In this document: positions 7,220 to 14,642 of the stretch, one piece after another
Numbering within the stretch: position 1 is the first letter of the stretch
Layout: the number at the start of each line of letters is the position of its first letter
Position numbers and translations under genes: made by a program
Assembly (NCBI GenBank): GCA_964521405.1
Contig: CAZFRR010000052.1
Location: 1-31,467 of the forward strand
Origin: SG8-41 sp964521405
GTDB taxonomy: Bacteria > Pseudomonadota > Gammaproteobacteria > Burkholderiales > SG8-41
Direction of reading: 5' to 3'
Length of the DNA: 31,467 nt
Notes under the pieces: model-generated
What the model saw: the letters and a program-made list of their open reading frames with translations, nothing else
Databases searched by the model: none
Told to the model about the DNA's origin: nothing

Positions 7220-8188
7220 ATGCCTGTCGAGAGAATGCTGGCGGCAGTTGCCGCCGTGATGTTGGCGGTGCCGGCGGCGCAGGCCGCGCAGCCGGTGTTC
7301 CCGGACAAGCCGATCCGGCTCATCATCGGCAGCGCGCCGGGGTCGGGGCCCGACATCATGTCGCGACTCCTGGCCGAGCGGCTGTACAAGGCCTGGGACC
7401 AGCGCATCGTCGTCGATCCCCGGCCCGGCGTGGCCGGCATACTCAGCGCGGAACTGTCGCTGCGCGCCAATCCCGACGGCTATACCTGGATGATGCTGAC
7501 CTCGCAGTTGTTCGTCGCCACCTCGGTCTACCCCAATCTCAAGTTCGACCTCGACAAGGATTTCGTCTCCATCGCCCTGATCGGGTCGGTGCCGTTCGTC
7601 CAGATGATCAATCCGCAGGTCCCGGTGAAATCCATTAGCGACCTCATCGCGCTCGCGAAGAAGCAACCGGGGAAGCTGCGCTATGGCTCCGCCGGCACCG
7701 GCGCCTCCGAGCATCTTTCCGGCGTCCTGTTCACCCGGATGACCGGGATCGAGATGCTGCACGTGCCCTACAAGGGCGTGCCCCAGGCCATTGGCGACAC
7801 GATGGCAGGCGAAGTTCAGCTCACCTACGCGGTCGCGCCGGCCGCGCTGCCCGCGATCCAGGGCAACCGGCTGCGGGCGCTCGGCGTCACCAGCTCGAAG
7901 CGCTCCGCATCGCTGCCCGACGTGCCTGCCATCTCCGAGTTCGTTCCCGGCTACGACATGCTTGGGTGGTACAGCATCGTGGCGCCGGTCGGCACGCCGC
8001 CCGCGGTCCTCGCCAAGGCGAGCGCCGAGATCGTAAGAGCGGTGAAAGAGCCCGAGTTCGATGCGCGGCTGCGGACGATCGGCACCGACGTCGTCGGCGG
8101 CGGTCGGGCGGAGCTCGACGCCTGGCGGAAGGGTCAGCGGCAGAAAATCGCGGAGCTGGTGAAGGCGTCGGGGGCCAAGCCCGACTGA
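7220..8188 (+). CDS. Bug/TctC-family substrate-binding protein
   Basis: A 322-residue periplasmic receptor. The ATG at 7220 has AAGGAGG six bases upstream; the open frame begins earlier inside the MITE-like element and that part is not used. Signal peptide: MLAAVAAVMLAVPAAQAAQ. Motifs are FPDKPIRLIIGSAPGSGPDIMSRLL, IVVDPRPGVAGILSAEL (Asp-Pro instead of the usual Asp-Asn), NPDGYTWMM, LRYGSAGTGASEHLSGVLF and VPYKGVPQAIGDTMAGEVQ. The last two glycines of the KGGGP loop are replaced by Val-Pro, suggesting a ligand pocket different from its paralogues. The stop codon is followed at once by heptad repeats and then an alpha/beta hydrolase gene. Confidence 0.93.
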   Translation: MPVERMLAAVAAVMLAVPAAQAAQPVFPDKPIRLIIGSAPGSGPDIMSRLLAERLYKAWDQRIVVDPRPGVAGILSAELSLRANPDGYTWMMLTSQLFVATSVYPNLKFDLDKDFVSIALIGSVPFVQMINPQVPVKSISDLIALAKKQPGKLRYGSAGTGASEHLSGVLFTRMTGIEMLHVPYKGVPQAIGDTMAGEVQLTYAVAPAALPAIQGNRLRALGVTSSKRSASLPDVPAISEFVPGYDMLGWYSIVAPVGTPPAVLAKASAEIVRAVKEPEFDARLRTIGTDVVGGGRAELDAWRKGQRQKIAELVKASGAKPD

Positions 8189-8236
8189 AGTCGAAAGTCG
8201 AAAGTCGAAAGTCGAAAGTCGGAAGTCGAAAGTCGA
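8188..8236. repeat. Heptad tandem repeat, unit AAGTCGA, 7 copies
   Basis: Seven consecutive 7-base units, six of them AAGTCGA and one AAGTCGG, start on the last base of the preceding Bug stop codon and fill most of the gap to the hydrolase gene. Confidence 0.95.
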
Positions 8237-8326
8237 AGTAATGCCTGACACCCTTATCTCGTCGACTCATCGTTCTCGTTGCGTTATTCTCACCACCCAT
8301 CATTCATTTCGGGCCAGGCGAGACCC

Positions 8327-9235
8327 ATGACCACCACTGTGCAGTCGGCTTACGCGGTTGACGTCGAGGACATCGAGTATCTCCAGCACGGTGACAAGCT
8401 GCTGCTGGCGCGATTGTTCAAGCCGCGGGGCACCGGGCCGTTTCCGCTCATCGTGGAAGTGCACGGCGGCGCCTGGTGCCGCGGGACGCGGCTGAACAAC
8501 AAGGTCATCCACGAAACGCTGGCGCGGAGCGGCGTGGTGGTGGCCGCCGTGGATTTCCGCATGCCGCCCGATGCCGGGTATCCCGGCACGATCGCCGACG
8601 TCAACTATGCGGTCCGCTGGTTCAAGTCGCGCGCGGCGGAATTGAAGAGCCGCCCCGAGCGGGTGGGGCTCCTGGGGACTTCGAGCGGCGGGCATATCGC
8701 CATGCTGGTGGCGATGAAGCCCCGCGACCCTCGCTACGCTGCGCTGCCGATGAGCGGCACGCTGGCGGTCGCCGATGCCTCCGTCCGCTGCGTCATCATG
8801 GGCTGGCCCGTCATCGACCCGCTGGGCCGCTATCACCATGCGCTCAAGCTGAAAGCGGCAGGCGAGCCGGAACTCGCGGACCACGTCGCGGGCGATCACC
8901 TCAAGTTCTGGGGAACGGAAGCGGCGATGGCAGAGGGCAGCACCACGATCGCGCTCGAGCGCGGCGACCAGGTGGAAACGCCGCCGGTGCTCTACCTGCA
9001 GGGCGTCCAGGACACCAACCATCCGCGGTCGAACCTCGACCGCTTCGTCGCGGGTTACCGCAAGGCGGGGGGCAAGGTGGAACTGCACCTGTTCGAAGGC
9101 GAGAAGCAGCTGTTCATTCCCCAGCGTCCGGACTCGCCGGCGGCGGTCGACGCGCTGGAGAAAGTGGTCGAGTTTGCACACCGGGAGCTGGGTCCGGAGT
9201 CTCGCCGCCAGGGACGCGAAGATAGCGCCAGGTGA
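8327..9235 (+). CDS. Alpha/beta hydrolase of the BD-FAE/esterase type, catalytic His apparently lost
   Basis: From the ATG at 8327 (AGGCGAGA just upstream) this is a 302-residue cytoplasmic protein. It has the oxyanion motif HGGAW at about 46-50 and a GTSSGG nucleophile elbow with Ser119. The acid is probably the Asp of LQGVQDTNH. The position that should hold the catalytic histidine reads GEKQLF, whereas the paralogue at 30267-31133 has GCGHMW there, so the His is replaced by Gln. It may be inactive, use another residue, or do different chemistry. A start 16 codons earlier (8279) adds no recognisable sequence. Ester or lactone hydrolysis, or a formamidase-like reaction, would be the family expectation. 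Confidence 0.85.
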   Translation: MTTTVQSAYAVDVEDIEYLQHGDKLLLARLFKPRGTGPFPLIVEVHGGAWCRGTRLNNKVIHETLARSGVVVAAVDFRMPPDAGYPGTIADVNYAVRWFKSRAAELKSRPERVGLLGTSSGGHIAMLVAMKPRDPRYAALPMSGTLAVADASVRCVIMGWPVIDPLGRYHHALKLKAAGEPELADHVAGDHLKFWGTEAAMAEGSTTIALERGDQVETPPVLYLQGVQDTNHPRSNLDRFVAGYRKAGGKVELHLFEGEKQLFIPQRPDSPAAVDALEKVVEFAHRELGPESRRQGREDSAR

Positions 9236-9251
9236 GTCAACTTGCCGCCCT

Positions 9252-9281
9252 TTGCGTCGGGGCTTTTTCGTCCCCTATAAT
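9252..9281 (+). promoter_or_regulatory. Candidate sigma70-type promoter for the methyltransferase gene
   Basis: A perfect TATAAT at 9276-9281 is preceded at 18 bases by TTGCGT (9252-9257). It lies between the hydrolase stop and the TTG start at 9318, giving a leader of about 30 bases. Only the first half of the -35 matches consensus. Confidence 0.5.
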
Positions 9282-9317
9282 TGGCGCCTCTTTCCAGACC
9301 ATCCAGGGAGTTTCCAC

Positions 9318-10133
9318 TTGAAGATTTCACGCCGCTGGTTCCGGAAGTTATTGGTTTTGTGTTTTATCCCGTTCGCCGCCGGCGCGGCGCTGGCGCAGGA
9401 TGCCGGCAAACCGTTTCTGCCGACCGTGGGGCAGGAAGGCAAGGACGTGGTGTGGGTGCCGACGCCGCTCGTCCTGGTCGAGAAGATGCTGGATCTCGCG
9501 AAAGTGACGCCGCAGGACTACGTCATGGATCTCGGCTCGGGCGACGGGCGCAACATCATCGCCGCCGCCCGGCGTGGCGCGCGCGCTCTCGGCGTCGAAT
9601 ACAACCCGGACATGGTCGAGCTGTCGCGGCGCGAGGCGGCGAAGCAGGGCGTCGCCGACAAGGCCCAGTTCGTGCAGGGCGATATGTACGAGGCTGATAT
9701 TTCCCAGGCCACGGTGATGGCCTTGTTCCTGCTGCCCGAAAACCTCGGCAAGCTCACGCCGAAGTTCCTCGACCTGAAGCCGGGCAGTCGCATGGTATTG
9801 AATGGTTTCGGGGTCCCCGGCTGGGACGCCGACGTGACCGAGCGGGCTGAAGGGGACTGCGAGAGCTGGTGCACGGCGATGCTGTATATCGTGCCGGCCA
9901 AGGTGGCGGGCGCCTGGCGGCTGCCCAAGGGAGAGCTCCAGCTCGAGCAGAAGTTTCAGAAGCTCACCGGCACGCTTACCCTGGGGGGCGCCAGCGCGCC
10001 GATCAAGGACGGGCTGATGAAGGGAGACCAGATAACCTTCACGGCCGGCGGCACGAAATACGCGGGGCGTGTGAATGGCGACTCGATCAGCGGCGCCGGC
10101 GGCGCCTGGCCCGCGGCGCGCATCCGTCCTTGA
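9318..10133 (+). CDS. Exported class I SAM-dependent methyltransferase (FAM173-like)
   Basis: The start is read as TTG at 9318, with CAGGGAG seven bases upstream. This gives a 271-residue protein whose first 30 residues form a clear signal peptide (basic SRRWFRK, core LLVLCFIPFAAGAALAQ). The Rossmann methyltransferase domain follows: WVPTPLVLVEKML, motif I MDLGSGDGRNI, the acidic GVEYNPDMVE, QGDMYEADI and LFLLPENLGKL. The WVPTP lead-in and motif order resemble FAM173/ATPSCK-type lysine methyltransferases. A C-terminal region of about 70 residues may form a beta domain of unknown role. S-adenosylmethionine is normally cytoplasmic, so export is puzzling: the segment may be an uncleaved membrane anchor, or the protein may do something else. 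A start at 9174 would bury the signal and overlap the hydrolase gene. Confidence 0.82.
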   Translation: MKISRRWFRKLLVLCFIPFAAGAALAQDAGKPFLPTVGQEGKDVVWVPTPLVLVEKMLDLAKVTPQDYVMDLGSGDGRNIIAAARRGARALGVEYNPDMVELSRREAAKQGVADKAQFVQGDMYEADISQATVMALFLLPENLGKLTPKFLDLKPGSRMVLNGFGVPGWDADVTERAEGDCESWCTAMLYIVPAKVAGAWRLPKGELQLEQKFQKLTGTLTLGGASAPIKDGLMKGDQITFTAGGTKYAGRVNGDSISGAGGAWPAARIRP

Positions 10134-10458
10134 CAGCGGGTGACGAGACACGGGTGACCGGACACGGCTGACGAGTTGTAAACCGTTTGGAAACTTAAAA
10201 ATACAACTCGGGAACCCGTTCAATTTCTGGGGGTTAGCTGCCGGTCCCGGTCGAAATTTAAGACTCAGCCTGAGCTGGCGATTCGGCTCGGATACCTGAG
10301 AACTGACACGGATACCCGCCGGCAGGCCAATCGAATCGGAAGCATGCCGGGAGCCTCATGAAACTCAATACGGGAGAGGTTGTCCAATAGAACGACTGGA
10401 TAGTGCGTAGTCGTCGTTATCAAGGGGCAATTCCAAACCTGTCGCTGCGAGGCTCAAG
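10134..10458. other. Gene-free stretch with heptad-phased repeat and hairpin
   Basis: No gene is supported. About 10138-10176 has a 14-base periodic pattern (GGTGACG/AGACACG type heptads). A perfect nine-base inverted repeat, CGAGTTGTA at 10172-10180 and its complement at 10202-10210, encloses a 21-base AT-rich loop. The remainder shows nothing recognisable. Confidence 0.55.
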
Positions 10459-10689
10459 ATGGAGAAGTACATAGGCGTTGCCGAGGAATCCGGCGATTTG
10501 TTTGGAGAGAAACCCATTCCCCGGCGTGGGACGGCGGTCAAACGCAGAACCGCACCTGAGTTGCAAGTGGCTCGCGCGCTCTGTCGGCAAATTGTGCGCA
10601 AGCAGGCGAAGCCGGACAAGAAGCGGATCGCGCACCTGATCTGCCTGAATCTCGTCTCGATGCTGAAGAACAGCTCGCAACAGACGTAG
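10459..10689 (+). CDS. Small hypothetical protein, basic C-terminal half
   Basis: A 76-residue ORF with GCGAGG eight or nine bases before its ATG. I do not recognise it. The second half (VARALCRQIVRKQAKPDKKR) is basic and probably helical, and there is no signal or membrane segment. The base composition looks less GC-rich than the neighbouring enzyme genes. Two open frames run antisense through the same DNA and look less plausible. It stands alone between the exported methyltransferase and the converging RNase D-like gene, so context says little. Confidence 0.4.
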   Translation: MEKYIGVAEESGDLFGEKPIPRRGTAVKRRTAPELQVARALCRQIVRKQAKPDKKRIAHLICLNLVSMLKNSSQQT

Positions 10690-10720
10690 CCTGCTGACGC
10701 CCGTCACCTGTATCTCGTCA

Positions 10721-11308
10721 CTAATTGTGTGCTGAGAGCAGGCCTTCCTTCTCGAAGCACAAGTACAGCTCCCGGCAGGCCCAGGCGTCCGTCGCGGCGT
10801 AATTGATCTGCGCGGAGGTGAGGCGCGGCGCGGCCCAGTTGGAAGTGCGGTTGCCCTTGGGGATGCGGAACCCGAGGAGCATCCCGGCAAGGTTGCGCAC
10901 GCCGGTCTGGCCGAGGCCGCGGCGGCGCGCGATGATGCCAAGGTCGAGCACGTTCTCCACCGTGAACGGGAACACCAGCTTCAACTGGCGCAGGTCGTAC
11001 GCCAGCCCGACGCCGGTCTTGATGATCTGCGGCTTTGCCAGCAACTCGACGAGCGCGGGGAACACATCCAGCCGGCTCAGCTGAAACAGGTACACCGCCT
11101 GGGCGGTTGCAGCCTGCACCAGGCACGGCAGGTGGACTTCGCCTTTCCTGAACGAGGGCCGCGTCTCCGTGTCGAGGCCGACGACGCGCTCCTGCCGGAT
11201 GTCCGCCCGCGCCTGCTCCAGCGCCTGCGGCGTTTCCACCAGCGACACCTTGCCCTCGTAGCGGCGGATGGGGAGGTTGGCGAGGTCCTCTTTGGAGATG
11301 CTGCGCAT
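10721..11308 (-). CDS. RNase D-like 3'-5' exonuclease (DEDDy family)
   Basis: A 195-residue protein made of little more than a DEDDy exonuclease domain. Exo I is GLDTET (Asp46, Glu48), the exo II region is GVGLAYDL with Asp105, and exo III is YAATD with Tyr170 and Asp174; all four acidic metal ligands and the tyrosine are therefore present. Classical RNase D is about twice as long because it carries HRDC domains, which are absent here, so this is a short stand-alone exonuclease like others in proteobacteria and WRN-type domains. RNA 3' trimming or DNA processing are both possible. There is no clear ribosome site before the ATG at 11308, and the upstream 67 bases form an inverted repeat. It is transcribed towards the small ORF at 10459. 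Confidence 0.88.
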   Translation of the reverse strand: MRSISKEDLANLPIRRYEGKVSLVETPQALEQARADIRQERVVGLDTETRPSFRKGEVHLPCLVQAATAQAVYLFQLSRLDVFPALVELLAKPQIIKTGVGLAYDLRQLKLVFPFTVENVLDLGIIARRRGLGQTGVRNLAGMLLGFRIPKGNRTSNWAAPRLTSAQINYAATDAWACRELYLCFEKEGLLSAHN

Positions 11309-11323
11309 CGTGCGGGGTGATCG

Positions 11324-11390
11324 AGTGGCGTGGTGATGAAGCGATCAGTTTACGCTTTTCGTCTCATCGCCACCTCATCACTGCGCCACT
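11324..11390. repeat. Intergenic inverted repeat built from GTGATGA-like units
   Basis: The left arm from 11324 (AGTGGCGTGGTGATGA) matches the complement of the right arm ending at 11390 (AGTGGCGCAGTGATGA) apart from two bases. About 20 bases lie between the paired parts. It lies between the divergent exonuclease and the next plus-strand gene, so transcripts in both directions would carry it. Confidence 0.7.
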
Positions 11391-11448
11391 GGATTCAAGT
11401 GATTCCTGATACGATTCCCATCCTGCGATATTCGAAGGAAACAGGCTC

Positions 11449-11802
11449 ATGGCCATCACAGGAAAGTGGGTCTTCACCGCCGCCATGGACGTCGATGCGG
11501 ACCAGGAGGCGCTCTTCAACGAGGTTTACGACAAGGAGCACGTGCCGCACCTGCTCAAGGTGCCGGGCGTGGTGTCGGTGACGCGCGCGAAACTCGACAC
11601 GCTGCGCGTCACGATGGGCGGGGAGACCAGGACCGTCGATACCGAGGGCAAGCCGCGCTACGCCTGCTACGTCGAGCTCGAGAATCCCGACGTGCTGACC
11701 AGCGCGGCGTGGTCCAAGGCGGTGGATGCCGGCCGCTGGTCGGGCGAAGTCAGGCCCTACACCAGGAATCGCCAGCACACATTGCACAAAGTGATGAAGT
11801 GA
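11449..11802 (+). CDS. Conserved-looking small protein, possible dimeric alpha/beta barrel
   Basis: A 117-residue protein with GAAGGAA about ten bases before the ATG. I cannot name the family. The N-terminal pattern WVFTAAMDVDADQEALFNEV and then HVPHLLKVPGVVSVTRAKL (strand, helix, strand, with a histidine pair) resembles ferredoxin-like dimeric alpha/beta-barrel proteins such as EthD-like or small monooxygenase-fold proteins. There is no signal peptide. Its last codons and stop lie inside an octad repeat, so the C-terminal residues HKVMK derive from the repeat. The oxidoreductase gene follows after that repeat. Confidence 0.65.
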   Translation: MAITGKWVFTAAMDVDADQEALFNEVYDKEHVPHLLKVPGVVSVTRAKLDTLRVTMGGETRTVDTEGKPRYACYVELENPDVLTSAAWSKAVDAGRWSGEVRPYTRNRQHTLHKVMK

Positions 11803-11875
11803 TGAAGTGAGGAAGTGAGGAGGTGACGGAACCACTGTTTTTCAACATCTCATCACTCCTTCACTTCATCACCGG
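11791..11875. repeat. Octad repeat array with mirrored inverted copy
   Basis: Five 8-base units from 11791 to 11830 (GTGATGAA twice, GTGAGGAA, GTGAGGAG, GTGACGGA) are followed after about 18 bases by an inverted run of related units, ending near 11875 (TCATCACT, CCTTCACT, TCATCACC). The two arms could form a long stem-loop. The stop codon of the preceding gene, at 11800-11802, lies within the left arm. Confidence 0.85.
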
Positions 11876-11881
11876 TTTTCT

Positions 11882-12853
11882 ATGATCAAAGCGGCAATCG
11901 TCGGTCTCGGCAGGTGGGGCCGGAATCTCGTCGAGTCGGTCCAGGGCAAGAGCGGGCAGCTGCGGTTCACACATGCCGTGGTGAGGCAGGCTGACGCGGC
12001 GCGCGACTTCGCCGCGAGGCATGGACTCGAGTTGTCCACCGACTATGGCCGCACGCTGGCCGACAAGCACGTGCAGGCCGTCGTGCTGACCACGCCGCAC
12101 TCGCTGCACACTGAGCAGATCCTCGCGGCGGCCGCGGCGGGCAAAGCGGTATTCTGCGAGAAGCCACTCGCGCTCACCCGCGCCGATGCCGAGCGCGCGG
12201 TGGAGGCCTGCCGGCGCGCCGGTGTCCCGTTGGGGCTGGGCTACAACAAGCGCTTCTGGCCGTCGATGCGCGAACTTGCGCGGATCGTGGCGAGCGGCGA
12301 GCTGGGCGAGATCCAGCACCTCGAGGGTCACTTCAGCAACGAGAGCACCGGCCGGTTCTTTACGGGCTGGCGGGGGGAGGATGCCGAATCACCGGCCGGC
12401 GGGCTGACGGCGACCGGCGTTCACGTGCTCGATGCCTTCATCGGCCTCGCCGGGCCCGCGCGACGCGTGCACGCACAGTTCACCGCTCGCGCTTCCGCCC
12501 CCGAGCCGCTCGACACGCTGTCGGTCTTCCTCGAATTCGAAAATCGCGTGAGCGGCGTGATGTCCTGCGTCAGGACCACGGCGCAGTACTGGCGCATCCA
12601 TGTGTTCGGCAGGAACGGCTGGGTGGAAGCGCTGGAGGACATCGACCTCGTGCTGCGCAAGGCCGATTCGCCGCCGCAGCGGCACAGCTTCGAGCGGGTC
12701 GATGCGCTGCGACTGGAACTCGAGGCGTTCGCGCGGAGCGTCGAGTCCGGCGCGCCATACCCCATCCCGTTCGAGCAGATGGTGGAGGGAGCAGCGGTCC
12801 TGGAAGCGATAGTTAAATCGATCGAGGGGAAGCGGCCGGTCGATTTGAGATGA
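11882..12853 (+). CDS. Gfo/Idh/MocA-family oxidoreductase
   Basis: A 323-residue NAD(P)-dependent dehydrogenase. The N-terminal Rossmann fold shows VGLGRWGRNL and the nucleotide-binding strand AVVLTTPHSLH. The family's EKP motif is present (VFCEKPLALT) with the active-site lysine, followed by LGYNKRFWPSM and the C-terminal substrate and oligomerisation domain (TGVHVLDAFIGLAGP, with a His typical of the catalytic set). Family members oxidise or reduce sugars, inositols and related polyols. It is 53 bases ahead of the thiamine-diphosphate enzyme gene and may share its transcript. No clear ribosome site is visible upstream, because the ATG follows the repeat almost directly. The substrate is unknown. 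Confidence 0.9.
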   Translation: MIKAAIVGLGRWGRNLVESVQGKSGQLRFTHAVVRQADAARDFAARHGLELSTDYGRTLADKHVQAVVLTTPHSLHTEQILAAAAAGKAVFCEKPLALTRADAERAVEACRRAGVPLGLGYNKRFWPSMRELARIVASGELGEIQHLEGHFSNESTGRFFTGWRGEDAESPAGGLTATGVHVLDAFIGLAGPARRVHAQFTARASAPEPLDTLSVFLEFENRVSGVMSCVRTTAQYWRIHVFGRNGWVEALEDIDLVLRKADSPPQRHSFERVDALRLELEAFARSVESGAPYPIPFEQMVEGAAVLEAIVKSIEGKRPVDLR

Positions 12854-12906
12854 TTTTTGTTAGTATTCACCGCTGATACTTCCCATCCGCTGATGAAAGG
12901 CCGCCC

Positions 12907-14607
12907 ATGCCGAAGATGACCGGAACGCGAATGTTCGCCGAAATGCTGAAGGGCTACGGGGTCACGCACGTGTTTTTCGTGCCGACGATTCTGATGGAGT
13001 CGCTGGCGGAGATGGATAGCCTGGGCATCCGCAAGATCCTCACGCACAGTGAAAAGGCGGCGGCGTACATGGCCGACGGCTACGCGCGCGCGGCCGGCCG
13101 GCCGGGCGTGTGCCTGGCGCAGCAGATCGGCGCATCGAATCTCGCCTCCGGCCTGCGCGACGGTTTCATGGGTTGCACGCCGATGATCGCCATCTCCGGC
13201 GGCCCGGCGCCCGCGGGTCGCTACCGCCACGCCTACCAGGAGGTGGAGGACATCACCCAGTTCGACTCGGTGACCAAGCTCAATATGCAGCTGGACGACA
13301 TGGCGCGCTTTCCGGACCTGTTGCGCCAGATGTTCCGCGTGGCGACGACGGGCGCGCCGGGGCCGGTGCACCTGAGATTGCGCGGCTCGCACGGCCAGGG
13401 GGTGGAAGGCGAGGGCGATCTCCAGGCGTTCGCCGAGCCGCAGTTCTCGCGCGTGCCGGCATTCCGTCCCGGCCCGGAACTGGAGCGCGTGCGCGAAGCT
13501 GCGGCGTTGCTGGCGAAGGCGCAGAAGCCGATCATCGTCGCCGGCGGCGGCGTGGTCGCATCCCAGGCCCAGGCCGAGCTCGTCGAGCTGGCCGAAAAGC
13601 TGCAGCTACCGGTCGCCACTTCGCTCACCGCCAAGGGCGCCATTCCCGACAACCACGCGCTCTCGGCCGGGGTGGTCGGCACCTATTCGCGCGAGTGCGC
13701 GAACCGCGCGGTGTCGGAAGCCGATCTCGTGTTCTTCATCGGCAGTCACGCCGGCGGCCAGGTCACCGCCAACTGGAAGATACCCGCGCCGGGAACGGCG
13801 GTGATCCAGCTCGACATTGACGGCGCCCAGCTCGGCCGGAACTATCCCAACACCGTCCCGCTGCTGGGCGACGCCAAGGTGTCGCTGCGGCAGCTGTGCG
13901 AAGCGGCTCAGCGCAAGGAGCCGGCAGCCGCGAAAGCGTGGACGGGCCGCGTGCAGCAACTCGTGGCCGAGTGGCGCGCCAAGGTGGAACCCAGGCTTGC
14001 CTCGGACGCTGTCCCGATGCGGCCGGAGCGCATCTGCCGGGAAATCTCGCTGGCGCTGCCGGCGGACGGCGTGGTGGTCTCCGATACCGGGCACGCCGGG
14101 ATGTGGACGGGGCAACTGGTGGAAATCACCAAGCCCGGACAACGCTACATCCGGTGCGAGGGTTCGCTGGGCTGGGGATTGCCGGGCGCAATGGGGGTGA
14201 AGTGCGCCCTGCCCGGGCAGCCGGTAGTGTGCTTCACCGGCGATGGCGGCCTCTACTACCACCTGCCGGAGCTGGAGACTGCGGCGCGCCACGGCATCAA
14301 CCTCGTGGTCGTCATCAACAACAACAGCTCGCTCAACCAGGAGATCCCGCTGGTCGGCGCCGCCTACAAGGAAAAGCGCGACGAGCTGTCGGGCGAGCTG
14401 TGGCGGTTCCAGAAAAACGCCGATCTCGCGAAGGTGGCGCAGGCGCTGGGTTGCGCCGCGTTCCGCGTGGAAAATCCGGCGCAGCTGAAAGACCTGCTGC
14501 CGCGCGCGCTGGCGATGGGCAAGCCGGTCGTCCTCGACTGCATCAGCGACGAACAGGCGCTTGCCCCGACCGCCTGGCTGCCGGGCGGCGCGGCGCACAA
14601 GTACTGA
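12907..14607 (+). CDS. Thiamine-diphosphate enzyme of the acetolactate synthase-like family
   Basis: A 566-residue three-domain TPP enzyme. The PYR domain has the catalytic glutamate Glu49 in THSEKAAAYMADGYAR. A central domain carries IIVAGGGVVASQAQ. The PP domain has the cofactor motif GDGGLYYHLPELETA (from about 445) ending in NNN, where the diphosphate and Mg2+ bind. This layout serves acetolactate synthase, benzoylformate decarboxylase, glyoxylate carboligase and oxalyl-CoA decarboxylase. No regulatory small subunit is nearby, so a catabolic decarboxylase or carboligase is more likely than branched-chain amino acid synthesis. A AAAGG lies shortly before the ATG. It is followed by the UGSC-partner gene after 35 bases that hold a hairpin. 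A paralogue in the same family lies at 27627-29312. Confidence 0.9.
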   Translation: MPKMTGTRMFAEMLKGYGVTHVFFVPTILMESLAEMDSLGIRKILTHSEKAAAYMADGYARAAGRPGVCLAQQIGASNLASGLRDGFMGCTPMIAISGGPAPAGRYRHAYQEVEDITQFDSVTKLNMQLDDMARFPDLLRQMFRVATTGAPGPVHLRLRGSHGQGVEGEGDLQAFAEPQFSRVPAFRPGPELERVREAAALLAKAQKPIIVAGGGVVASQAQAELVELAEKLQLPVATSLTAKGAIPDNHALSAGVVGTYSRECANRAVSEADLVFFIGSHAGGQVTANWKIPAPGTAVIQLDIDGAQLGRNYPNTVPLLGDAKVSLRQLCEAAQRKEPAAAKAWTGRVQQLVAEWRAKVEPRLASDAVPMRPERICREISLALPADGVVVSDTGHAGMWTGQLVEITKPGQRYIRCEGSLGWGLPGAMGVKCALPGQPVVCFTGDGGLYYHLPELETAARHGINLVVVINNNSSLNQEIPLVGAAYKEKRDELSGELWRFQKNADLAKVAQALGCAAFRVENPAQLKDLLPRALAMGKPVVLDCISDEQALAPTAWLPGGAAHKY

Positions 14608-14615
14608 GTGCGGTA

Positions 14616-14637
14616 CCTGATTACAGACGAATCAGGA
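14616..14637 (+). promoter_or_regulatory. Hairpin covering the Shine-Dalgarno of the downstream gene
   Basis: CCTGATT at 14616-14622 and AATCAGG at 14630-14636 form a perfect seven-pair stem with a seven-base loop. The likely ribosome site AGGA (14634-14637) of the GTG start at 14643 lies almost wholly in the right arm, so the structure could mask it. There is no T-run, so it is not an intrinsic terminator. Confidence 0.5.
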
Positions 14638-14642
14638 CACTC

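Noticed and set aside
8300..9181. 293-residue antisense ORF in the hydrolase gene
   Set aside because: Shadow of a recognisable hydrolase; residues are not protein-like.
13896..14642. Long in-frame extension of the UGSC-partner ORF through the TPP gene
   Set aside because: The extension overlaps the well-supported TPP enzyme in another frame and has a shadow-like, Arg/Gly-rich composition; a GTG with a ribosome site lies at 14643.
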